Shown here piece after piece: positions 19,023 through 26,543 of a stretch of 64,000 bases of DNA. How positions within the stretch are numbered: position 1 is the first letter of the stretch; each line of letters begins with the position of its first letter. The notes under the pieces are model-generated. The model made no database searches. It was not told the DNA's origin and worked only from the letters and a program-made list of their open reading frames with translations. The stretch is from Vibrio penaeicida (GTDB lineage: Bacteria; Pseudomonadota; Gammaproteobacteria; Enterobacterales; Vibrionaceae). The translations under genes and the position numbers were made by a program. The DNA lies in contig NZ_JAUYVM010000001.1 in NCBI RefSeq assembly GCF_030689305.1, positions 658,020 through 722,019 on the forward strand, written 5' to 3'.

Positions 19023-19630
19023 AATGCATCTCCCTTCATTGAATGCCGTAACTTCTCTACAGCAAGTCGCAACCGCGATTTTACTGTCCCTAAAGGAATA
19101 TCAAACATGTCTGCGACTTGTTGATGTGGAAGCTCATCTAGGTAAACCGCTTTAACTACGTCTTTTTGACTCTGCGGTAGAGTGTCCAAAAAACGGACGA
19201 CCTGTTCTTTTAACATATTTTGTTCCGGGGAATAATGCTCTACAAGATCCGGCGGGCAATAGTCGCTTGCCCAAATGTCTTCAGAATGCACATGAAGCTC
19301 TTTGCCTTTTTGTTTTCGCAATAAGTCGAAGCTTAAGTTTCTCGCAATCGTATAAATCCAAGTTGAAAGCGAGCTTTTGTCGGGATCAAAAAGATGACTT
19401 TTCTGCCATACCATCGCCATTGTGTCTTGGATAATCTCAACCGCCACATGCTCGTTACTCACGTGCTTGATGACGAATGTTCTAAGTCTTGGCGAGAAAA
19501 ATCGAAACACTTCAGCGTATGCCTCTTTGTCTCCATTCTGAATTCGTGCCATGCAAGCCGACCAATGCGCTCGGTCGATTCCTTTAGCTTTTGACTGACA
19601 TTCAGAGCCTGCTTCTAGCGTCTTGCTCAT
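19019..19630 (-). CDS. ECF sigma factor (RpoE/ECF11-like, ChrR-controlled)
   Basis: 203 residues. Region 2 spans about 32-100 (FFSPRLRTFVIKHVSNEHVAVEIIQDTMAMVWQ in pieces, with the FDPDKSSLSTWIYTIARNLSFDLLRK helix that reads the -10). Region 4 spans about 140-198, with LPQSQKDVVKAVYLDELPHQQVAD and GTVKSRLRLAVEKLR that read the -35. It is coupled to the ChrR-like gene by a 4-bp overlap. A matching promoter lies upstream (19702-19727), suggesting autoregulation, and a second copy is in front of the LON-domain gene. The likely signal is singlet oxygen or photo-oxidative stress, by analogy. Confidence 0.93.
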   Translation of the reverse strand: MSKTLEAGSECQSKAKGIDRAHWSACMARIQNGDKEAYAEVFRFFSPRLRTFVIKHVSNEHVAVEIIQDTMAMVWQKSHLFDPDKSSLSTWIYTIARNLSFDLLRKQKGKELHVHSEDIWASDYCPPDLVEHYSPEQNMLKEQVVRFLDTLPQSQKDVVKAVYLDELPHQQVADMFDIPLGTVKSRLRLAVEKLRHSMKGDAL

Positions 19631-19701
19631 GATAGTTCCTTAACATCGAGCTGAGACTTGTCCCAGCACTGGAAAATAGTTTTTATTCCTGTAGAAAGCA
19701 T

Positions 19702-19727
19702 ATACGAACACGCGAGATAATCGATCA
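19702..19727 (-). promoter_or_regulatory. ECF-type promoter of the sigma/anti-sigma operon
   Basis: On the minus strand: TGATC (-35) N16 CGTAT (-10), about 70 bp before the sigma-factor ATG. The same motif pair occurs at 20407-20433 before the LON-domain gene. The -35 block GTGATCG and -10 CGTA agree with the kind of promoter used by ChrR-controlled ECF sigma factors. Confidence 0.6.
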
Positions 19728-19784
19728 CTTTAAAATGAAAAGCAGGCAAAAGAGATGGATTTAAAAAGACTAAAGGTTAATTCT

Positions 19785-20381
19785 CTAGTCTCGAGCTAGT
19801 GGCTTGCTATCTATTGCTTCAGATAAAAAGTCCAACGTAGCACTGCAAGATTCTTGGGAAACCAAAAGATCGAATTTCGTTTGGTTTATCGGTAGCAGCT
19901 CAAGCCAACGTTGACTTACCCACGTTGCATCGTCGAAAAAACATTGTTCATACAGGTTTTTAACTTGTGGGAACTGACTGTAGACATGCCTGAGTTGTTG
20001 CGAAACATGCTTTGTATCCTCAACAAACTCCGCTGTTTGCCAATTAGGAAGGTGTTCAATCTCCCCTACTCTCAATCCATCCTTCTCAGACCAGACCCTT
20101 TTTACACGAATTCTTTGCTTTCCATACACGGTAATCCCTAACAAACCGTCTTCTAACGTTTCAAAGTCCACGATCTCAACAAGCGTGCCGATTTGAGACA
20201 CGTTGTGTGGGGAAGACTCATCACCGTCGGACATGAGGCATATTCCAAATCCCTCATTCTGTTGGCAGCACTCTTTCACCAGTCTCTTGTAACGGGGTTC
20301 GAATATTCTCAAGTTCATTTTCCCCTCTGGTAAAACAACCGAACTCAGAGGAAACAATTTGGTAATTAATGACATGCTCAT
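19785..20381 (-). CDS. LON-domain (Lon substrate-binding domain) protein without protease domain
   Basis: 198 residues. The N-terminal LON domain starts with LITKLFPLSSVVLPEGKMNLRIFEPRY, the classic PUA-like start, and runs through IGTLVEIVDFETLEDGLLGITVYGKQR. No AAA or protease part follows, so it belongs to the stand-alone LON-domain family of unknown biochemical function. Ribosome site AAGGAAA lies before the ATG. Its promoter motif (20407-20433) matches that of the neighbouring ECF sigma operon, so it is probably a member of that stress regulon. Confidence 0.88.
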   Translation of the reverse strand: MSMSLITKLFPLSSVVLPEGKMNLRIFEPRYKRLVKECCQQNEGFGICLMSDGDESSPHNVSQIGTLVEIVDFETLEDGLLGITVYGKQRIRVKRVWSEKDGLRVGEIEHLPNWQTAEFVEDTKHVSQQLRHVYSQFPQVKNLYEQCFFDDATWVSQRWLELLPINQTKFDLLVSQESCSATLDFLSEAIDSKPLARD

Positions 20382-20406
20382 TTTCCTTTGTCTTTATGTT
20401 CAGGAT

Positions 20407-20433
20407 TTACGAGCGCGCCAGTAATCGCGATCA
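20407..20433 (-). promoter_or_regulatory. ECF-type promoter of the LON-domain gene
   Basis: On the minus strand: TGATC N17 CGTAA, within GTGATCGCGATTA and CTCGTAAATC. The first block shares GTGATCG and GATTA with the promoter of the ECF operon. The -10 lies 26 bp before the ATG, leaving a short leader. Confidence 0.6.
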
Positions 20434-20618
20434 CAATCATTATTCATTTACCGCACGAATGCAGTAACCACCGATGTTTCAGCCCAGAAATATCTAATTT
20501 CCAAACACTGTTGAAAGTAAGAACGAAAACGTTTTTCTCAAATTAACAATTTTGTCATTAGCAAAACCCTGATTACTATTGCACCCAATTGACAGAGTTC
20601 CTAATTATGTTCAGTTAC

Positions 20619-20632
20619 GTGATCTTAGTCAC
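20619..20632 (+). promoter_or_regulatory. CRP-like binding site upstream of the Tsx-like gene
   Basis: GTGATCTTAGTCAC matches the core of the cAMP-CRP site (GTGA-N6-TCAC) exactly. It lies about 128 bp before the porin ATG. In E. coli tsx is under CRP and CytR control, which fits; binding here is inferred. Confidence 0.5.
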
Positions 20633-20759
20633 TCAATTGCTTTCTATTTGCGGTATTTTTCACTTACAAATGAGAGGTGAAAATATAGAATGCGCGGCGA
20701 AGGATTTAAGGTTTATGGATTGAGCCCTACACCAATCGTTTATATGAGAGAAGAACCTA

Positions 20760-21518
20760 ATGCGTAAGTCAATTTTAGCTCTAAGCCTTGCATCTGCAGC
20801 TATCGCTGTTCCAGCACAAGCAGAATATCTATTTGGTTTTGGTAGCGCGTACCTTGATTACCAAAAGTGGGATCACGGTATCGGCAATGATGCTTCTAAC
20901 TTTGGTCAGGAAATCCATGAACGCAACCAAGCCGTCATCGGCATCGAAGGTGGTGCGGTATTTGATTGGGGCCAAATCTACGGGTTTTACGACTACGAAG
21001 GTGTTGACCGTGGTCAAGACAACCGTGGTGCATCCCTTAAAGGTACAATCCATTACAACCTAGCAGACACTGGCGTCAGTCTTTATGCACAAGTGTACAA
21101 CACAGATAAAGACATCAGCCCAACACTTCACGAGCAGAACCGTGTTGCTGGCTTAGGCTACACAGCGTTAAAAGGCGATAACTGGGGGTTCACTCCATTT
21201 ATTGGTGCTCATCAAGTTAACACCGAAGGCGGCATCAGCGGTGCAAACGGCGGAATGGTTGGCTGGGTTGGTTTCTACAACACCGATCTTGCTGGTCAAA
21301 ACTTCACGTTTTCAACTTGGGGTGAATACGAATTCGGTCGTCAAGAAGCGTACGCTGATATCAACGGTGGTAAAACAGGTTTGAATGGTAGCGTAAACGC
21401 TATGTGGAACTTCCATCAAGATTGGTCTGCAGGCGTTCTTTACCGTTACACAGTGAACAAACTGGCACGTAAAGATTACCAAGACATCGTGATCTATCGT
21501 TTAAGCTACAAATTCTAA
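20760..21518 (+). CDS. Nucleoside-specific channel-forming outer membrane porin, Tsx/OmpK family
   Basis: 252 residues. A signal peptide (1-21, cleaved after VPAQA) is followed by a 12-strand-type barrel. The Tsx/OmpK features are FGFGSAYLDYQKW, then WGQIYGFYDYEGVDRG, AQVYNTDKD, and the C-terminal aromatic IYRLSYKF ending in Phe, which is the outer-membrane assembly signal. It probably takes up nucleosides; OmpK members also serve as phage receptors. A CRP-like site lies upstream and a terminator follows at 21539-21557. Confidence 0.85.
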   Translation: MRKSILALSLASAAIAVPAQAEYLFGFGSAYLDYQKWDHGIGNDASNFGQEIHERNQAVIGIEGGAVFDWGQIYGFYDYEGVDRGQDNRGASLKGTIHYNLADTGVSLYAQVYNTDKDISPTLHEQNRVAGLGYTALKGDNWGFTPFIGAHQVNTEGGISGANGGMVGWVGFYNTDLAGQNFTFSTWGEYEFGRQEAYADINGGKTGLNGSVNAMWNFHQDWSAGVLYRYTVNKLARKDYQDIVIYRLSYKF

Positions 21519-21538
21519 CAAGTAGCTATATAAAAAAG

Positions 21539-21557
21539 TGGCGCTATTGAAGCGCCA
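21539..21557 (+). terminator. Terminator after the Tsx-like gene
   Basis: TGGCGCT and AGCGCCA form a 7-bp stem with loop ATTGA, followed by TTTTTG. Confidence 0.8.
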
Positions 21558-21636
21558 TTTTTGTTTCGACTTTATATTGCATCTTTCATTCCTGTCGCTA
21601 TCCTTGCTCCAATCGTTTCTGATAAGGCTTCTAGGT

Positions 21637-22530
21637 TTGAATATCGTCATATTAGGTCCAGGTGCAATTGGATCACTTTGGGCGGCGTCGCTGGCAACAG
21701 CAGGACATCACGTTTCCCTATGGACACGCAATAACAAAGATACCCAACGAGATCTGTCGCTTGGCGATACCTCACCAGTTACCTTTGAAACCAATAACCT
21801 TAATGCCTTAAAACATTGTGATGTCGTTTTGGTCACAGTGAAAGTATGGCAAGTACAAACAGCCTTGCTCCCCATTTTGTCGCACCTACATCCAGACACC
21901 ATATTATTGTTTCTTCATAATGGAATGGGGGCTGTTGACGCGTTGAAATCCGATATTGCCTCTTTTCCTGTTGTCATCGGTACTACGACCCAAGCCGCTT
22001 ACAAGCCGAATGTTGATCAAGTAATACACACAGGGGTCGGTCAAACTCAGATAGGCGGTTTCAATTCAAAGGGTGAGAAATGTGAGTTCTTAGAAGAGGT
22101 ACTGAATCACGCCCTTCCTGAAGTAAAGTGGAATCCCAATATCCGTCAAGCCCTATGGGATAAGTTGGCCATCAACTGCGCTATCAACCCATTAACGGGG
22201 ATTCATCAATGCTTGAATGGCGACCTTTCCGAACCAAAGTTCAACACTGTACTGGATGAAGTCACACAAGAAGTTGTTTCTGTTATGCACCGCGAAGGTT
22301 TAGAGGCAAGCTTTGAGGTATTGAGAGAAAAAGTCAGTACCGTAATTCACGCAACGGCTAAAAATCATTCTTCAATGCAGCAAGATGTATTTCACCAACG
22401 GAAAACTGAGATAGAATTTATCGCAGGCTACGTCATTCGAGTTGCTGCTCGCCATCATATTCCAGTTCCTGCTAATCAAGCATTACTGGACGCCATTTTA
22501 AACATTGAAAAAAGCTGGATTTCATCATGA
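21637..22530 (+). CDS. panE: 2-dehydropantoate 2-reductase
   Basis: 297 residues from TTG at 21637; the open frame begins at 21538, but the first 33 residues are hydrophobic, overlap the terminator and are not conserved. The protein should begin LNIVILGPGAIGSLWAA, the NADPH-binding Rossmann motif GxGxxG. Other conserved pieces are VTVKVWQV, LLFLHNGMGA and the catalytic DKLAINCAINPLTG (Lys and Asn). It reduces ketopantoate to pantoate in coenzyme A synthesis. It overlaps the YajL-like gene by 4 bp, a panE/yajL proximity also seen in E. coli. Confidence 0.92.
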   Translation: MNIVILGPGAIGSLWAASLATAGHHVSLWTRNNKDTQRDLSLGDTSPVTFETNNLNALKHCDVVLVTVKVWQVQTALLPILSHLHPDTILLFLHNGMGAVDALKSDIASFPVVIGTTTQAAYKPNVDQVIHTGVGQTQIGGFNSKGEKCEFLEEVLNHALPEVKWNPNIRQALWDKLAINCAINPLTGIHQCLNGDLSEPKFNTVLDEVTQEVVSVMHREGLEASFEVLREKVSTVIHATAKNHSSMQQDVFHQRKTEIEFIAGYVIRVAARHHIPVPANQALLDAILNIEKSWISS

Positions 22531-23123
22531 GCCATAAAATACTGGTCCCTATCGCTGCAGGTACAGAGGAAATGGAAGCCGTAACCATCATTGATATTAT
22601 GGTTCGTGCTGGTTATGACGTGACGATTGCAAGTGTCGATCCTGAAGGAGCGCTCACCATGAAAGCCTCCCGTGGTGTCACTCTAACAGCCGATTGTCGG
22701 TTGGTGGATGTCGCCGATGAGCAATTTGATGTCATTGCACTGCCAGGTGGCGTGCCGGGCGCAGAAGTTTTTAGGGACAGCACGTTACTCATAGAGATCT
22801 TGAAGCAGCATATGTACGATGCTCGCTGGATGGCTGCGATATGCGCAAGCCCTGCCCTCGTTTTACAAACGCACGATCTTTATCCGAAAGCCATCATGAC
22901 CTGTCATCCAAACTTCGAGGATAAGATCCCAGAGTCGCAATGGCGTGTGAAACGAGTCGTCACCGATATCAATCACAAACTAATTACCAGCCAAGGACCA
23001 GGCAGTGCATTGGAGTTTGCGATGGAAATTGTCATCCAGCTTTCGGGCAAACCACACGCATGGAAGGTGGCAGAGCCTATGGTGACGCTACCAAACCTTC
23101 ACTACCATGAAATGGGTAAGTAA
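22527..23123 (+). CDS. yajL: YajL/DJ-1/ThiJ family protein
   Basis: 198 residues with the DJ-1 fold. It has AAGTEEMEAVTIIDIMVRAG, with the conserved glutamate, and the nucleophile elbow MAAICASPALVL with its cysteine. The LPGGVPGAE and TSQGPGSALEFA motifs complete the active site. YajL relatives act as chaperones or deglycases in oxidative stress; the deglycase role is debated. It is coupled to panE by an ATGA overlap and lies 3 bp before csdA, forming a panE-yajL-csdA operon. Confidence 0.9.
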   Translation: MSHKILVPIAAGTEEMEAVTIIDIMVRAGYDVTIASVDPEGALTMKASRGVTLTADCRLVDVADEQFDVIALPGGVPGAEVFRDSTLLIEILKQHMYDARWMAAICASPALVLQTHDLYPKAIMTCHPNFEDKIPESQWRVKRVVTDINHKLITSQGPGSALEFAMEIVIQLSGKPHAWKVAEPMVTLPNLHYHEMGK

Positions 23124-23126
23124 AGA

Positions 23127-24332
23127 ATGCCTTTAACCGACGTACGCTCACAGTTTCCTGCGCTGGCACAAGATGTCAACGAGACCCCTTTGGTTTATCT
23201 TGATAGCGCTGCGACCACTCAGAAACCTCAAGTCGTGATAGATGCGATTCAAAAATATTACAGCCAGCAAAATGCAAATGTACATCGCGGTAGCCACTCC
23301 TTAACCGCCAATGCCACTTCTCTTTTTGAAGAAGCCAGAGAGACTGTTGCCGATTTTATCGGTGCGCAGCCAAAAGAAGTAATTTGGACTCGAGGTGCAA
23401 CGGAAGCGTTGAACTTAATCGCTCAAACTTATGCTCGAAGTACACTTCAAGCAGGCGACGAAATTCTGATCGGCGAAATGGAGCATCACGCGAACATTGT
23501 TCCTTGGCAAATTGTGGCAGAGCAGACGGGCGCAAGTATCGTCAAAATTCCCATGACGCCATCTGGTGAGCTCGATATGGCGGCATTTGAATCACGCTTA
23601 TCTCACAATGTAAAGATCGTGGCCGTTGCTCATGTGACGAACGTAACAGGGTATCGCCAACCTATTGAAGAGATAATCAAGCTCAGCCGGCAAGTCGGCG
23701 CGGTCAGTGTCATTGATGGTGCTCAGGGCATTGTTCACGAATCTGTGGACATCAAAACGCTGGATGCCGATTTTTATGTATTTTCCGGTCACAAATTATA
23801 TGCGCCAGCAGGAATTGGGGTGTTGTATGGCAAGCTTGATTTACTGCAAGCTATGCCGCCATGGCATGGCGGCGGGAAGATGGTCGAGCGTGTGAGCTTC
23901 ACCGGAACGACATTTTCCGAGCTTCCCGGAAAGTTTGAGGCTGGCACACCAAACGTTGCCGGAGCGATTGCGTTAAGCACCGCCATCAAATGGTATCGCT
24001 CGTTCTCTCTTGAGGGCATAGAATCGCACATTCATCAGCTGCAAAGACTAACGGCTAACAAACTGGAACAGATGGAAGACATTTCACTACTCGGCTATCA
24101 GCCTAATGCGAGTGTGCTGACTTTTGTTACCGATGGCATTCACCACCAAGATATCGCTACCCTTCTTGATCAGCAAGGAATAGCGGTAAGAGCTGGGCAC
24201 CATTGTGCTCATCCACTCATGGATGCATTGGGAGTAACAGGAACCGTAAGAGTCTCATTCGGGATTTACAACACGGAAGAAGATGTAGAGAAGCTGGTGA
24301 AAGCGGTAGAAAAAGCGTTAGACATTCTTTAG
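23127..24332 (+). CDS. csdA: Cysteine desulfurase CsdA
   Basis: 401 residues, the size of E. coli CsdA. It is a class V aminotransferase-fold enzyme: YLDSAATTQKP near the start, ATEALNLIAQ, HHANIVPWQ, the PLP lysine in FSGHKLYAPAGIG, and the catalytic cysteine in RAGHHCAHP. It releases sulfur from cysteine and passes it to CsdE (encoded at 24985-25413). It is the last gene of the panE-yajL-csdA run and is followed at once by an 11-base C tract. Confidence 0.93.
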   Translation: MPLTDVRSQFPALAQDVNETPLVYLDSAATTQKPQVVIDAIQKYYSQQNANVHRGSHSLTANATSLFEEARETVADFIGAQPKEVIWTRGATEALNLIAQTYARSTLQAGDEILIGEMEHHANIVPWQIVAEQTGASIVKIPMTPSGELDMAAFESRLSHNVKIVAVAHVTNVTGYRQPIEEIIKLSRQVGAVSVIDGAQGIVHESVDIKTLDADFYVFSGHKLYAPAGIGVLYGKLDLLQAMPPWHGGGKMVERVSFTGTTFSELPGKFEAGTPNVAGAIALSTAIKWYRSFSLEGIESHIHQLQRLTANKLEQMEDISLLGYQPNASVLTFVTDGIHHQDIATLLDQQGIAVRAGHHCAHPLMDALGVTGTVRVSFGIYNTEEDVEKLVKAVEKALDIL

Positions 24333-24335
24333 TTT

Positions 24336-24346
24336 CCCCCCCCCCC
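24336..24346. repeat. Homopolymeric C tract (11 bases)
   Basis: Eleven consecutive C residues begin 4 bp after the csdA stop, directly before TAAAAAAA and a terminator hairpin. Such tracts are slip-prone, and the length may also be an assembly uncertainty. It does not interrupt a gene. Confidence 0.9.
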
Positions 24347-24356
24347 TAAAAAAACA

Positions 24357-24388
24357 CCTCCAACTTGCATTAGCTCGCTGGTTGGAGG
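24357..24388 (-). terminator. Terminator of the outer-membrane barrel gene
   Basis: CCTCCAAC and GTTGGAGG form a perfect 8-bp stem with a 16-base loop. On the minus strand the stem is followed by TGTTTTTTT. Confidence 0.75.
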
Positions 24389-24397
24389 CATTCAAGC

Positions 24398-24922
24398 TTA
24401 AAATTTATAACCAATCAGAAACGCCCCTTGGCTTAACCGGATATTTTTCAGTTCGACCAACTCAACGTTTAAATCCGCATAAAACCCGTGCGATGCAATA
24501 AAACGTATACCTGCGCCATACACCAAACCAGACTCTCGCTCTTGCGGTGTAAATGCCGTTGCTTTCACAGTATGTAGACCATAACCAAGCGTCGCATAAG
24601 GTTTAATTGCTCCACCAGCATCAACATTGAATGGGTGTGAAAGCTCAACCGCAATTTTTCCGGTGTTAGCGGAAAGCAAATCTTGTGAATTGGCTTCAAA
24701 AGTTAACTTTGCAGCAAACATAGCATTGAAATCATAAGCCCCATCAACTCTCAATCCACCGCCGCCATTGGTGGTGAAATAGGTGCTGTTTACACTGGAT
24801 GAATAACTGGTACTGGCAAAACCTGCCGCTAAGCGAAAGCCTTCTCGCTCACCGTGTTTTTGTGATTCAGCCATGCTGAATGTAGAAATCAGTGCGGTAG
24901 CCAAGACGAAATATTTTTTCAT
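24398..24922 (-). CDS. Small outer-membrane beta-barrel protein (OmpA/OmpX-like)
   Basis: 174 residues. A signal peptide (1-18, cleaved after STFSMA) is followed by about eight amphipathic strands. GYGLHTVKATAF and LVYGAGIRFIASHGFYADLNVE are typical of porin_OMP_beta-barrel proteins, and the C-terminus GAFLIGYKF ends in Phe. The function is unknown. It sits between csdA and csdE on the opposite strand to csdA, where E. coli has no such gene, so it is probably an insertion. It has its own terminator. Confidence 0.8.
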   Translation of the reverse strand: MKKYFVLATALISTFSMAESQKHGEREGFRLAAGFASTSYSSSVNSTYFTTNGGGGLRVDGAYDFNAMFAAKLTFEANSQDLLSANTGKIAVELSHPFNVDAGGAIKPYATLGYGLHTVKATAFTPQERESGLVYGAGIRFIASHGFYADLNVELVELKNIRLSQGAFLIGYKF

Positions 24923-24984
24923 GTTATTCCTTTTTCTTTTTATTGAATCAAAACTCGATCCACGAAATCGCTAAAGCCAGCAAG

Positions 24985-25413
24985 CTATCGGGTCACCGTT
25001 TGAATATGCTCAACAATGGCTTTCAATCCATTGCCACGTGAAGGGCTTAAATGGGCAATAAGACCTGTTCGCTCAAAATAGTCATCAATATTAAAGTGCT
25101 GAATTTGCTCCGACGTTTTTCCCTCATAAGCCGCCAGCACAAGAGCAATCAAACCACGAACGATTCTTGCGTCTGAATCGGCACAAAAATGCCAACAATC
25201 ACCGTGCTTTTCAGTAACAAACCACACTTGGCTTTCACATCCAGAAATCGTGACAGTATCTGATTTCAACGTTTCAGGCATAGCGGGCAGTTTCTTACCC
25301 CATTGAATAACTTGTCGGTAACGGTCTTCCCAGCTTTTAAAACCTTGCATTGTCTCTGCAATGTGCTCGCTAGAAATATCGGTACCAAAAGGGGACGAAG
25401 GAAAGTTGCTCAT
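24985..25413 (-). CDS. csdE: Sulfur acceptor protein CsdE (SufE family)
   Basis: 142 residues from ATG 25413; a TTG seven codons earlier is less likely, and the chosen start aligns with known CsdE (SSPFGT near the N-terminus). The active-site cysteine is Cys59 in ISGCESQVW. The SufE helix FKSWEDRYRQVIQWGKKLP and DSDARIVRGLIALVLAAYEGK are diagnostic. It accepts persulfide from CsdA and passes it on; in E. coli it cooperates with TcdA (CsdL), the next gene here. A TATATAAT -10-like element lies just upstream on the minus strand. Confidence 0.92.
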   Translation of the reverse strand: MSNFPSSPFGTDISSEHIAETMQGFKSWEDRYRQVIQWGKKLPAMPETLKSDTVTISGCESQVWFVTEKHGDCWHFCADSDARIVRGLIALVLAAYEGKTSEQIQHFNIDDYFERTGLIAHLSPSRGNGLKAIVEHIQTVTR

Positions 25414-25501
25414 AATATTTGCTGAATTATCCAATTTAAACTGTGTGAGATTATATACCCAAACCCACTCAGGTGAAGGTTCAAAATGCCTTTCTACTAT
25501 T

Positions 25502-25596
25502 AGTATAAGAAAATCTGATCAGCATAAGAAAGCCCGACTAGTATAAGAAAGGCTAGCTAGTACAAGAAAACCTAGCCAAAATAAGAAAGCCCAGCA
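25502..25596. repeat. Five 19-bp imperfect tandem repeats
   Basis: Units start at 25502, 25521, 25540, 25559 and 25578; each has the form A(G/A)(T/C/A)A(T/C)AAGAAA followed by a variable 8-base tail. The last unit is also the left arm of the terminator at 25583-25614, so the array looks like repeated duplication of a terminator arm. No gene overlaps it. Confidence 0.85.
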
Positions 25597-25614
25597 TCAA
25601 CGCTGGGCTTTCTT
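25583..25614. terminator. Terminator after tcdA
   Basis: AAGAAAGCCCAGC and GCTGGGCTTTCTT form a perfect 13-bp stem with a 6-base loop; T-rich on both exits. It lies 25 bp beyond the tcdA stop. Confidence 0.85.
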
Positions 25615-25638
25615 TTAGAATATAGGTGTTAGGAGCAG

Positions 25639-26454
25639 TTAGGTTGTTTTCATTCCACGCTGAATCAACTTCTCGACAACTCGCGATACCGCGACAAACC
25701 CAAACGTTGCCGTTACAACCGTAGCCGCACCAAAACCGCTGGCACAGTCCATACGCTTCGGACCTTCCGCCGTCGACTTAGTGGCGCAAACACTGCCATC
25801 AGCTTGTGGGTATTTAAGTTGTTCAGTAGAGAAAACGCACTCAATTCCAAACTTGCGTTGCGGATTTTTAGGAAAATTATGATGGCGACGAAGTGTGTCT
25901 TTGATCTTCTTCGCTAACGGGTCTTGAATGGTTTTGGTTAAGTCGGCAACCTGAATTTGAGTTGGGTCCACTTGACCGCCCGCACCACCTGTCGTGACCA
26001 CTTTAATCTTATTGCTCCGACAAAACGCCAGTAATGCCGCCTTGGCTTTCACACTGTCAATCGCATCCAGTACATAGTCAAAGTCTTTAGTGATGTACTC
26101 TTTTAAGTTATCCGGCGAAATAAAATCATCGATTAAATTCACCTTACACTCTGGGTTAATCAGCTTCACCCTTTCAGCCATTACTTCAATCTTGCTCTGA
26201 CCAACGGTTCCATTCAATGCATGGATCTGACGGTTAATATTGGTGACACACACGTCATCCATATCGATTAATGTCAGCTCGCCAACCCCCGTTCGGGCAA
26301 GCGCTTCTACTGCCCAAGAACCGACACCACCAATACCCACCACACAAACATGAGATGCCCGAAGAATATCGACTTCAGAATGCCCGTATAACCGCCTTGT
26401 ACCACCAAATCGCTGATCGTACTGCTCGGATGCTGGAGGTAGGTTGTCTTGCAT
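25639..26454 (-). CDS. tcdA: tRNA threonylcarbamoyladenosine dehydratase (TcdA/CsdL)
   Basis: 271 residues, E1-like fold. The ATP-binding motif is GIGGVGSWAVEALARTGVG, then DMDDVCVTNINRQ. DAIDSVKAKAALL and VVTTGGAGGQVDPTQ are also conserved. A C-terminal hydrophobic segment (GAATVVTATFGFVAVSRV) is typical of this family and may associate with the membrane. It makes the cyclic form of t6A37 in tRNA using ATP, with sulfur from CsdA-CsdE in E. coli, and follows csdE in the same order as E. coli. Confidence 0.95.
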   Translation of the reverse strand: MQDNLPPASEQYDQRFGGTRRLYGHSEVDILRASHVCVVGIGGVGSWAVEALARTGVGELTLIDMDDVCVTNINRQIHALNGTVGQSKIEVMAERVKLINPECKVNLIDDFISPDNLKEYITKDFDYVLDAIDSVKAKAALLAFCRSNKIKVVTTGGAGGQVDPTQIQVADLTKTIQDPLAKKIKDTLRRHHNFPKNPQRKFGIECVFSTEQLKYPQADGSVCATKSTAEGPKRMDCASGFGAATVVTATFGFVAVSRVVEKLIQRGMKTT

Positions 26455-26487
26455 GATATGACCTTGTGCAAAGTAGAGTTCAAAAAG

Positions 26488-26514
26488 AAAGAGTGCGATT
26501 TATACGCACTCTTT
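26488..26514 (-). terminator. Terminator after mltA
   Basis: AAAGAGTGCG and CGCACTCTTT form a perfect 10-bp stem with a 7-base loop; on the minus strand the exit is TTTCTTTTTG. Confidence 0.82.
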
Positions 26515-26543
26515 ATAGAAAAGTCTAGCGAGATGCGTTTAGT

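Larger units (their letters stand above)
20382..20759. other. Divergent regulatory region between LON-domain gene and tsx-like porin
   Basis: 378 bp with no gene. It holds the minus-strand ECF-type promoter (20407-20433), a plus-strand CRP-like palindrome (20619-20632) and otherwise AT-rich sequence leading to the porin gene, whose AGAGAAGAACCTA ribosome site is just before 20760. Confidence 0.6.
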
